Part shown: positions 36,101 through 43,583 of the stretch, piece after piece
Layout of the letters: each line of letters starts with the position of its first letter
How positions within the stretch are numbered: position 1 is the stretch's first letter
NCBI GenBank assembly: GCA_017435565.1
Contig: JAFSEU010000002.1
Coordinates: forward strand, 1-64,000
Source of the DNA: Oscillospiraceae bacterium
Lineage (GTDB): Bacteria; Bacillota; Clostridia; Oscillospirales; Ruminococcaceae
Direction of reading: 5' to 3'
Length of the DNA: 64,000 nt
Position numbers and translations under genes: made by a program
Notes under the pieces: generated by a model
What the model was told of the DNA's origin: nothing
Databases searched by the model: none
The model's input: only the letters and a program-made list of their open reading frames with translations

Positions 36101-36611
36101 CGGATATGATATGTATCTGAGGCTGCTTTCGGAAGCAATTGCTGAAGAAAAAGGTGAAGCATTGCCGACGCAAAACTTTGAATGTCTTGTTGATGTTAAA
36201 ATTGACGCTCACATTCCTGATAAATATATAGAAAGTCTTCCGCAGCGGCTTGATGTTTACAGGAAAATCGCTGCAGTTACTGATGATGACGCTGCTTCGG
36301 ATTTGATTGACGAGCTCATTGACAGGTACGGCGATCCGCCAAGAGCCGTTCTCGGGCTTATTGATATTGCTATTCTGCGTAATACAGCGTCGCTTATGAA
36401 GATTTATGAAATATCACAGAAGGGGAATAATCTTCTTTTCTATACCAATGACGCAACTATGGAACAAATCTCACACCTTTCAGGTACATTTAAAGGCAGA
36501 GTGCTTTACAGTAATATGGCAAAGCCATATATCAGCGTGAGATTTGAAGGCAAACAACGCCCGGAGGTGCTTATGAAGGAAGTTCTTGATACATTAAAAT
36601 CAATTTCGTGA
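33153..36611 (+). CDS. mfd: Transcription-repair coupling factor
   Basis: 1152 residues from ATG 33153 (ATAGGT 8 bp upstream; the TTG at 33138 is less likely). UvrB-like N-terminal region, the CarD-like RNA polymerase interaction domain (GDLIVHSLHGIGRFAGI), then a RecG-type translocase with Walker A GDVGFGKTEVA, the DEEQRFGV box and motif VI QLRGRVGRS. The C-terminal domain binds and masks UvrA interaction. It removes stalled RNA polymerase and recruits nucleotide excision repair. Confidence 0.97.
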   Translation: MNPYIKIFESIKPFRELSAKIDGAHNPLLAVGVSHIHKAQMILSICKTKNKSMLVICDDETNARRLCDDINTMAQHQLAVLFCARELNLTEVDTRSNEYEHNRLGALANFLDGNCRILIAGAEAAMQRTIPRKTFENHTFRISIGEESDLSKLIARFIECEYKRCEKVEGVSQFSVRGSIVDIFPVGYVSPVRMELWGDEIDSISQFDIESQRRTESLDYVRISPACELIFNKKELAEKLRSLQKSLRGKKRDIQNAYIEKDIEKLNNDITPTGIDKYSSLVYENESYLFDYFDNNSIIFISEASDCALRGKGVISQYTEDLNLLSETGVVCKCCDDIYTSWNSVLERATGYKCIFADNYIRNNDIQFDGIFNINALQSGTWGGESSQLIEELNHYVSNGYKTIVALGSEKTLPTVCDDLKQNGISAEIWSDSSEIKESGVYLVAGGVSSGYEYTDAKCALITAAKALATLRKRKKKRKSEEIRSLSDISNGDLIVHSLHGIGRFAGIRKLELEGVIKDYITIQYAGTDVLYVPVTQLDMVSKYIGSRDESTVKLSKLSSNEWQKTRKSVKSAVKDMAKELIALYAKREQAQGFAFEPDSEWQHEFEERFEYIETDDQLQCIEEIKADMEKSRPMDRLLCGDVGFGKTEVALRAAFKCVMSGKQCAILAPTTVLAMQHYQTALRRFEHFPVKIAHLSRFCSQRQIAENLRKLKNVQVDMVIGTHRVVQKDVQFYDLGLAIIDEEQRFGVAHKERFKEMFAGVDVLTLSATPIPRTLNMAMSGIRDMSVIDDPPQDRYPVQTYVIEHDWGVVAQAISKELRRGGQAYYIHNRVDSIMSCAAKLQKLLPQARIGVAHGRMSEDEMSEIWNRVVERELDVLVCTTIIETGVDVPNVNTLIIESADCFGLSQLYQLRGRVGRSTRRAFAYFTFKPGKTLTEVASKRLDTIREFTQFGSGFRIAMRDLEIRGAGDILGGKQHGHMDSVGYDMYLRLLSEAIAEEKGEALPTQNFECLVDVKIDAHIPDKYIESLPQRLDVYRKIAAVTDDDAASDLIDELIDRYGDPPRAVLGLIDIAILRNTASLMKIYEISQKGNNLLFYTNDATMEQISHLSGTFKGRVLYSNMAKPYISVRFEGKQRPEVLMKEVLDTLKSIS

Positions 36612-36639
36612 TTGTTTTATCTTTTTTTCAAAAAAACTA

Positions 36640-36668
36640 TTGATTTTTTTTCAGCTATATGTTATACT
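36640..36668 (+). promoter_or_regulatory. promoter of secG
   Basis: TTGATT, 17 bp, TATACT. Confidence 0.6.
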
Positions 36669-36709
36669 GATTTAGTATTTAAAATTGTGTCTATCAGGAG
36701 GAAATTACA

Positions 36710-36970
36710 ATGACAACTTTTGAGATTATCAGCGGAATACTTATGATTATTACTTCCGTTGCTATCATTATTCTTTGCCTTTTGCAGGGCAAAAAAGACA
36801 AGAGTATGACTTCTGCCATCAGCGGTTCCACAAATAATGATTCATTTTACGGAAAGAACAGCGGCAGAACAATTGAGGCTAAGCTTTCAAAGCTTACAAA
36901 GATTTTTGCTATTCTTTTCTTTATTTCAACTCTTGCAATGAATATAGTTCCTACATTTTTGAATAAGTAA
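36710..36970 (+). CDS. secG: Preprotein translocase subunit SecG
   Basis: 86 residues with two membrane spans flanking the conserved CLLQGKKDKSMTSAISGSTN stretch. SecG is the accessory part of the SecYEG channel. AGGAGG ribosome binding site. Confidence 0.93.
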   Translation: MTTFEIISGILMIITSVAIIILCLLQGKKDKSMTSAISGSTNNDSFYGKNSGRTIEAKLSKLTKIFAILFFISTLAMNIVPTFLNK

Positions 36971-37074
36971 TCCGAAAGGGTTACTTTTCATTTTATATCG
37001 ACATTTTTTTCACAATATCAGGCAGCGTATTTGAAAATGTTTGAATTAAATTTATATAAACGGAGGTATGTTTT

Positions 37075-40000
37075 ATGGCTTTGAGCAAGAAAATCTCAGC
37101 AATGACGGCTGCTGTTATGCTTACGACAACTGCTGCAGCTTTTCCGCCAACAGTTGTTTCTGCAACAACATATGATGATGCTTCGTACGCATCGCTATCC
37201 TCGGGTGATGTTGTTCAGATCGACACGTTTGATGAGCTGTGCTATTTCAGCAGTTATGTAAATTCCGGCGGTGCAACCGAGGGAATCACATGGCAGCTTA
37301 CAGCAGATATCAATGCAGGCAGCTACACTTATAACTTCGATGAAGCTACGGGCTTGGTTATCGCTTCCGATTCAGACGGAAACTCAGCATTTTGTCTTGG
37401 AAGCGGTGTATCCGGAACTAATGGACTTAGCAGTGAAATAGGTACTGTTTACGCTGCTTCATCACTTACTTCCGGCGTGTTGACAACTGGAGCTTTACCT
37501 GAAGATGCACAAACCGGTTTTTCGATGATTGCTGATTCTGTACAGTTCAAAGGTATTTTCGACGGTAATGGATATAAAATCAGCGGACTTTATGGTCTCA
37601 GTGCAATGTTTGGCACTCTCAAAGAGGCTGAAGTTTATAATCTTACAATTTCAGATTCTTATTTTTATAACGCATCAGGCGATGCTGCTTCTGTTGCGTT
37701 AAAATCAAAAGGAACGGATATTTCATATGTTACAGTAGAAGATACATTTGTAGGCTGCACAAACAAGGGTAACATAGGCGGCATTGTTGCTTGCGTTGAA
37801 ACAAGTGCTGACGATTCTGACAGTGCTGCAAAGGTTATTGCTTCACAATGTGTCGGTGATACTGTTCTTGTTAACGGTTCAGACTCTTCGTATTATACCG
37901 GCGGTATTATCGGAACAACCTCTTACATGGGCGGAGGCCAGTTTACTGTTGAATTCTGCAACAATTCTGCAGATATATACGGAGGCAATACAAGATCCAG
38001 CGGTGTTGCAGGATATCTCGCTCATACTTTCGCGGTTAAAACTTCTTTATCTTCCGGTAATATTAACAGCGGAACCTTCAAATTTCACGGTGGTGGCACG
38101 TTTGTAGATTCATATCAGATTCCTTCCGAAAGTGAACAATCTGTACCCAGTGCTTCCGATGGAGGTCCTTATTTTAACTACATCACATCCGAACAGGTTT
38201 CTTCCGGTGAGATTACTTACATTATGGAAAATCTCCGCAAGGCTTCCGATGTAACAACTTCCGTTCATTGGACTCAGGACCTTGCAAATGGCGGTATGCC
38301 CATACTTTCTGAATCGACAGATTATCTTGTATGCTGCAGCGGAACAGGATATGAAAACGGCAGTACTGACAAGCACACCGTATCGGGTGAATATGTTGAT
38401 AACGGCGATAATACACATAGTTATGTTTGCGCAAATTGTTCTGTGACTGTTACTGATGAATGTGATTTTGTTGATGGTTCCTGCTCTTTCTGTGGTAGAA
38501 TCGAAGCGCCTTCGATAGTTACATCATTTGGACAAAGTTACTATCAAATAAATAACTATTCACAGCTTTGCTGGTTTGCTGATGCTGTGAACAGCGGTAC
38601 TGCTAAAACGGTAAATGCCCAGATTATGCAGGACATTGAAGCTGATTCTTCAGTTGCATGGGTTCCTATCGGAACTGCAAGCGCACCTTACAGCGGAACC
38701 TTCAACGGACAGAATCATACTGTCAGCGGACTCAATGTTTCCGAAGGTACATATGTTGGTTTGTTCGGTTATACTTCAGGTGCCAATATCAGCAACTTCG
38801 GCGTTGAGAATTCAAGCGTTAGCGGAACAAATTACGTCGGAGCTTTTATAGGCACAGCGGTAAATACAACTGTAATGAACTGCTATGCTTATAACAACAC
38901 TGTCACCTGCGATAACACTTCAAGTGGCTTTATTGCAACTTCACAAGGTTCAACCGTCATCAGTTTTTCATATACAAACTCTGATAAAGGTCTTTTGAAC
39001 ACAGGAACAGCAACTATTATCGGTTGCTTCCACTCCGGTCAGAGTACAAACGGAACAGCTGTTACTTCTGAAGACTTTTCAAGCGGTTATGTAGCATATA
39101 TGCTCAAGGAAGAAACTGTTAAAGTAGGCTACGCAAATGAATGGGGTCAGGATTTACGTGTTACCGGCTCACATCCGATTCTTGATAACGATTATGAAGT
39201 TTTCTGTACCGGTGACGGTTATGACAATTTACCTCCTTCAGATCATGATTGCGAGAATGTAGTCTGCAACTCTGATGGCACACATCAGTATGATTGTGCA
39301 TACTGTATGCAGCAGATTACAGAAAACTGCAGATATGTCGATGGATTCTGTTCCATTTGCGGACATTTTGATAATGATACAGATTATATCTATTATAAAG
39401 AATCCGGTACATATACACTTCCTACTCCCAAGTCTTCAAGCGCAACAGAACAAGTAATCGGCTGGATTTCTTCAGACGGAGTGCTTTACCAGTGCGGTAG
39501 CGAGGTTACTGTGTCAAGTCTGATGATTCTTGATAAAGTAACGCTTAATCTTAATACAATAGGTGCTTCTGTAAGGCTCAACAGTGGTTCGACAGGAATT
39601 AAGTTTGCTACTGCTTTTGAATTGAATGGTGCTGATTACGAAGCTTTAGACATCAGTGTGGGCACACTTATCTGTCCGACTGATTATGTTACAAATGATT
39701 CAATTCTTGATTACGATTATTTCGTTGAAAATGAGTATATCGCACTTATTCAAGATTTTGAAGATGTATCGTTTGATGAAATTACTGTTAATGACACCAT
39801 TTACGGCAATACTTATACAGGCTCGATTATAAATATAAACGCTTATAATTACGCAAGAGAATTTACAGGCTGCGGATTTATAGAAGTTACTTATTCTGAT
39901 GGTTCGGTTTCTTATTTTTATGCTTCTGCTAAATCCAGCCAGAGTGTATATACGCTTGCAGTAAAGGCGTTTGGTGACCGTGTGCAGACTGCTGATGATG

Positions 40001-40449
40001 TTTACAATAATGAAACAATCGCTCTTTACAACGATACGGGTGATGTTTATTACAGCAGATACACGGATGGCCAGCTTGATATCCTTAAGAGATTCATCGA
40101 TGGTGTAGTGATTTTCAATATCGATCTTGAGAATCAAGGCGGTGCAGATATAATTATCCCTGAAGAAATTATCAGCTTTTACGAGCTCGCTTACTACGGA
40201 AGGGTTGACTATTCAAATTGTTTGATTTCAATTGTAGGTACTAGCGAAGACTGGAGATGTTATATTCCTGTTACAAAAAGTACAGGCGAAGTACAGTATC
40301 AAAGAGTTTCTGTTATGATTAACGGAAAGAGAATCACATACGCCAATACAACAGACAACTTTGAGATTCCTGTTTCGGTTGTTGATGCTGACAGTGATGC
40401 TGTAGACCTGTTTACATTTGATATCAACATCGTTGGAATTGAATATTAA
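37075..40449 (+). CDS. Large secreted GLUG-repeat protein
   Basis: 1124 residues with a Sec signal peptide (to about 30, Ala-rich, cleavage after VVSA). Two similar modules follow, each starting with a strand/helix such as FDELCYFSSYVNSG or YSQLCWFADAVNSG, running through GLUG-type turns (FDGNGYKISGL, FNGQNHTVSGLNVSEGTYVG) and ending with a PILSE or HPILDND cap. Each is followed by a four-to-six-Cys block (CANCSVTVTDECDFVDGSCS; CAYCMQQITENCRYVDGFCS). The last 300 residues are an unassigned domain. Probably a surface adhesin or binding protein. GGAGG ribosome binding site. Confidence 0.85.
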   Translation: MALSKKISAMTAAVMLTTTAAAFPPTVVSATTYDDASYASLSSGDVVQIDTFDELCYFSSYVNSGGATEGITWQLTADINAGSYTYNFDEATGLVIASDSDGNSAFCLGSGVSGTNGLSSEIGTVYAASSLTSGVLTTGALPEDAQTGFSMIADSVQFKGIFDGNGYKISGLYGLSAMFGTLKEAEVYNLTISDSYFYNASGDAASVALKSKGTDISYVTVEDTFVGCTNKGNIGGIVACVETSADDSDSAAKVIASQCVGDTVLVNGSDSSYYTGGIIGTTSYMGGGQFTVEFCNNSADIYGGNTRSSGVAGYLAHTFAVKTSLSSGNINSGTFKFHGGGTFVDSYQIPSESEQSVPSASDGGPYFNYITSEQVSSGEITYIMENLRKASDVTTSVHWTQDLANGGMPILSESTDYLVCCSGTGYENGSTDKHTVSGEYVDNGDNTHSYVCANCSVTVTDECDFVDGSCSFCGRIEAPSIVTSFGQSYYQINNYSQLCWFADAVNSGTAKTVNAQIMQDIEADSSVAWVPIGTASAPYSGTFNGQNHTVSGLNVSEGTYVGLFGYTSGANISNFGVENSSVSGTNYVGAFIGTAVNTTVMNCYAYNNTVTCDNTSSGFIATSQGSTVISFSYTNSDKGLLNTGTATIIGCFHSGQSTNGTAVTSEDFSSGYVAYMLKEETVKVGYANEWGQDLRVTGSHPILDNDYEVFCTGDGYDNLPPSDHDCENVVCNSDGTHQYDCAYCMQQITENCRYVDGFCSICGHFDNDTDYIYYKESGTYTLPTPKSSSATEQVIGWISSDGVLYQCGSEVTVSSLMILDKVTLNLNTIGASVRLNSGSTGIKFATAFELNGADYEALDISVGTLICPTDYVTNDSILDYDYFVENEYIALIQDFEDVSFDEITVNDTIYGNTYTGSIININAYNYAREFTGCGFIEVTYSDGSVSYFYASAKSSQSVYTLAVKAFGDRVQTADDVYNNETIALYNDTGDVYYSRYTDGQLDILKRFIDGVVIFNIDLENQGGADIIIPEEIISFYELAYYGRVDYSNCLISIVGTSEDWRCYIPVTKSTGEVQYQRVSVMINGKRITYANTTDNFEIPVSVVDADSDAVDLFTFDINIVGIEY

Positions 40450-40485
40450 CTTGCTATCACAAATTTCTTTGAAAGGAGAATTATT

Positions 40486-40584
40486 ATGGAATATATCAAA
40501 CCCGAAGCTCAGGTTATTGCTTTTGATACTGATGATGTTATCACAACATCCTCCCAAGATGATAACTACGAGGAAGATATCTAA
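40486..40584 (+). CDS. 32-residue acidic peptide
   Basis: ATG after GAAAGGAG; product MEYIKPEAQVIAFDTDDVIT followed by a Ser/Asp/Glu tail ending EEDI. The first half looks ordered and the second half strongly acidic. It lies 36 bp after the GLUG protein and before a good terminator, so it is probably co-transcribed. It has a leader-like shape, but no modification enzyme or transporter is adjacent. Function unknown. Confidence 0.65.
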   Translation: MEYIKPEAQVIAFDTDDVITTSSQDDNYEEDI

Positions 40585-40589
40585 ATTAC

Positions 40590-40620
40590 AAAACCGCAGG
40601 CTTTTCCTGCGGTTTTGCTT
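40590..40620 (+). terminator. terminator after the 32-residue peptide
   Basis: AAAACCGCAGG (40590-40600) pairs with CCTGCGGTTTT (40606-40616). Confidence 0.75.
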
Positions 40621-40646
40621 TAACCATAATATATGGAGAAAAAACT

Positions 40647-41435
40647 ATGAAGACTAAAAAACTAATTCTTGCTATGATTGGGGTGTGCTTTGGAATGGCT
40701 CTTATTTCATGCAATAATAATGACAGCGATGAAGCTCAAAACAGTACTTCATCACAAACAACCACCACTACTGCTGTGACGCGTCCTGTTGATATTCCTG
40801 TTGCTGACAAGTACATTGCAATTACATTTGATGACGGCCCGAATAATTCAACAACCTGTGATGTACTTGATGTATTGGAAGAATATAATGCAAGAGCAAC
40901 CTTCTTTTTAATCGGCAATAACATAACGGATGCTACATCCGCTTCTGTGAGACGCGCATATGATATGGGATGTGAAATTGCAAACCATTCGCAGACGCAT
41001 AGCTATATGAACCAGATGTCAACGGATGAAATTGCTGAAGAGATGAACTCAACCAATCAGCTTATTTATGATATAATTGGGGAGTATCCTGCTTTCTTCA
41101 GACCACCTTATATTGCCGTTAATGATACTATGTTTCAAACAATTGACGTTCCGTTTGTGTGCGGATACGGATGCAACGATTGGGATAACAGCGTTGAAAT
41201 TCAGGAACGTATTGACAGCGTTTTGTCGCAAGCAAAGGATGGAGGAATTATTCTTCTTCACGATTCTAACGGGAATTTTAAAACCGTTGAAGCTCTAAAA
41301 ACAATAATCCCTGAATTGCAATCACAAGGATATGCATTGGTCACACTTTCGCAATTATTTGAAGTCAAAGGAATTACCCCGATTCAGGATAATGTTCTTT
41401 ATAATTTCGTTGAACAAACTGGTATGTATTCATAA
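40647..41435 (+). CDS. Polysaccharide deacetylase (CE4/NodB), lipoprotein
   Basis: 262 residues. Lipoprotein signal with lipobox ALISC near residue 25 and a Thr-rich linker. NodB domain: AITFDDGPN (catalytic and metal Asp), RATFFLIG, NHSQTHSYM (metal His pair) and FRPPYI. Such enzymes remove acetyl groups from peptidoglycan or xylan at the cell surface. The GH10 xylanase gene is convergent and next door, so xylan is possible, but sequence alone does not decide. Confidence 0.92.
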   Translation: MKTKKLILAMIGVCFGMALISCNNNDSDEAQNSTSSQTTTTTAVTRPVDIPVADKYIAITFDDGPNNSTTCDVLDVLEEYNARATFFLIGNNITDATSASVRRAYDMGCEIANHSQTHSYMNQMSTDEIAEEMNSTNQLIYDIIGEYPAFFRPPYIAVNDTMFQTIDVPFVCGYGCNDWDNSVEIQERIDSVLSQAKDGGIILLHDSNGNFKTVEALKTIIPELQSQGYALVTLSQLFEVKGITPIQDNVLYNFVEQTGMYS

Positions 41436-41448
41436 CAGTATAAGAATT

Positions 41449-41482
41449 AAAATCCCACTCTCAGAATTGAGAGTGGGATTTT
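41449..41482. terminator. bidirectional terminator
   Basis: A 15-bp perfect stem, AAAATCCCACTCTCA (41449-41463) with its complement (41468-41482), between convergent CE4 and GH10 genes. Confidence 0.75.
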
Positions 41483-41502
41483 GTAATCAGCGAACTATTT
41501 GT

Positions 41503-43341
41503 TTATACTGGCAAAGAGGTGATAACCTTCAATGCATATCTTGTAATAATTGTAGCGTCAATCGAATTTACAGTACCGTCACCATTCACATCACAGCACG
41601 CTAAAACATCGTCGGAAAGATTAATAACCTTCAACGCATGTCTTGTTACCATTGTAGCGTCGATTGAGTTTACAATACCGTCGCCGTTCGCGTCACCGTA
41701 AATTATTTCTGATTCCTCGACTTCCTCATATGAATCAACAATTGCATAATATGCTTCCTTTGCCTGCCATTTGTCATCAAAAATCAAAGGATATTTTGAG
41801 GCTCTCCAGCTGTCGGTATCAATGAGTCCCCAAAGTACGACTGCAGAAATATTATATCCCTGATTTACAAGCTCTACAGCGTAATCAAAAATCTGTCCAT
41901 AGTAATCAGCCTGTGTCTGAAGATTGGCTTCGCTGTATGATGACATTGTAATGTCAAGCTCTGTTATCTGAATATCAAGACCGGTCTGACAATATGCAAG
42001 CAAAGACTTTTTATAGTTGCTGATTGTGGGGTATCCAATATCGAGGTGCGACTGAAGCCCGATGCCGTCGATAAGACCTTTTTCGTAAAGATCTGTACAG
42101 GTTTCGATTATAGCAGCTTGTTTGCCTGCTTCGTATTCGTTATAGTCGTTATAATAAAGCTTACAGCCTTCGGGAGCATATTGTCTTGCAAATTTGAAAG
42201 CATATTCAATAAAGCTGTTATCGCCAAAAACCGAAACCCATGCTGATGTTTCGTTAGTTACATTATTTGAACCGGCAACTCTATGTGAACCATTATCAAG
42301 GAATGCCTCGTTAACAACGTCCCAGGCATAAAATTCTACGGTAGGATATTCTGTTGCAAGAAGCTCCATAAGATTCTTGATGTAGTTTTCCATACGGGCA
42401 ATCATAACTTCTTCGGAAACCCAATTGCCGCTGTCGGAATAGCCTTCCTTGAAGAACCAGTCAGGAGTCTGGCTGTGCCATACAAGAACGTGTCCTCTTA
42501 CAGGTATATCGTACTTTTTGCAATATTCAAGCAAAACTCTTGCATCATCAATTTTTACCTGAGGATTGGTCTGGTCGCCTGTCTGCTGATAATATGCTAG
42601 TGAAGCAGACTTATCAAGAGTGTAGTCAGGCTTAAGTTCATTACCGAATGTGATACTGTTAAAATGCTTATTAACAAGATCATCATTTGCCTGAATGCCG
42701 CATTGTGAACTCATAATTGCAGTGCCTACTGTGAAATATTCAGAAAAGCACTTTTTAAGTGATTTGATATCCCACTGGATTTCAGGCGAGGGGAGTGTAT
42801 ATACAGAAACATTATCAAGATAAAACGGCATTAAATCCTGATCGGTAGGATTAGTAGTGTATGCTGTCTGTACATAGAAGCTGATGTTTTCGGCATCCGT
42901 AGGAATTGTCACCTCACCGGAAAGTTCAAGCCACGAACAGTTGTATGCGGTTTTTGTTGCAATAGCAGGATATTGAGGTGATCCTGCCGAATCATACTGC
43001 AGAGACAGCTGAAAGCTTTGTGAGGAGTATGATGAATTGTCGTAAAGTACATATGCACTTATGTAATATGTTCCGCCCGGCTCTAATGTATTGTACATTG
43101 CTGCGCCATTCCAATAAGACGTACGGTTTGAAATGTAAAGTGATGAAGAACCGCTTTGAGCCCACTTTGTTGAAACCTCAAGATTTTCTGAAGCTCTTCC
43201 CGACCAGCCTTCAGTTGAGCTTTCAAAAGTGTACTGCGTCTGCAGTTCATATTCTGAAGTATCTGCAGCATTAACAGGAATAATAAGTGATGTAGTTAAA
43301 GCAGCGGCAGCTGTTATTGCTGCAATGAATTTTTTTAACAT
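41503..43341 (-). CDS. GH10 endo-xylanase with CBM22 and dockerin
   Basis: 612 residues. Signal peptide 1-25; CBM22-like module ~35-185 (YTFESSTEGWSGR, FYVQTAYT, FYLDNVSVY); GH10 domain ~190-535 with HVLVWHSQTPDWF, acid/base Glu345 in DVVNE and nucleophile Glu461 in ITELD. Dockerin ~548-612 has two calcium repeats, DANGDGIVNSIDATMVTR and DVNGDGTVNSIDATIITR. It cleaves xylan backbone and docks to a scaffold. The dockerin closely matches that of the LRR protein (16024-17604), implying the same cohesin partner. CTCC-type strong ribosome binding site upstream. Confidence 0.95.
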   Translation of the reverse strand: MLKKFIAAITAAAALTTSLIIPVNAADTSEYELQTQYTFESSTEGWSGRASENLEVSTKWAQSGSSSLYISNRTSYWNGAAMYNTLEPGGTYYISAYVLYDNSSYSSQSFQLSLQYDSAGSPQYPAIATKTAYNCSWLELSGEVTIPTDAENISFYVQTAYTTNPTDQDLMPFYLDNVSVYTLPSPEIQWDIKSLKKCFSEYFTVGTAIMSSQCGIQANDDLVNKHFNSITFGNELKPDYTLDKSASLAYYQQTGDQTNPQVKIDDARVLLEYCKKYDIPVRGHVLVWHSQTPDWFFKEGYSDSGNWVSEEVMIARMENYIKNLMELLATEYPTVEFYAWDVVNEAFLDNGSHRVAGSNNVTNETSAWVSVFGDNSFIEYAFKFARQYAPEGCKLYYNDYNEYEAGKQAAIIETCTDLYEKGLIDGIGLQSHLDIGYPTISNYKKSLLAYCQTGLDIQITELDITMSSYSEANLQTQADYYGQIFDYAVELVNQGYNISAVVLWGLIDTDSWRASKYPLIFDDKWQAKEAYYAIVDSYEEVEESEIIYGDANGDGIVNSIDATMVTRHALKVINLSDDVLACCDVNGDGTVNSIDATIITRYALKVITSLPV

Positions 43342-43492
43342 TAAAAATTTCCTCCTTAAGATACAAATTATTGCAAGATAATGATATCACAAAATCAGTA
43401 TAATGTCAACAAAATGAAATCGTTATTATACAAAAATATAATAAATAAGATGAAATTTATAAAAATTATATATAATATTTTTTTCTAAACTA

Positions 43493-43521
43493 TTGCATAA
43501 AAACAGCGTTTGTGATATAAT
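43493..43521 (+). promoter_or_regulatory. promoter of the GH9 gene
   Basis: TTGCAT, 17 bp, TATAAT; GAAAGGA precedes the start codon. Confidence 0.6.
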
Positions 43522-43583
43522 GTATTTGGCAAAATGTGTATGTTATTCAATAATAATGACAACTATGAAAGGAATGAAGAATT

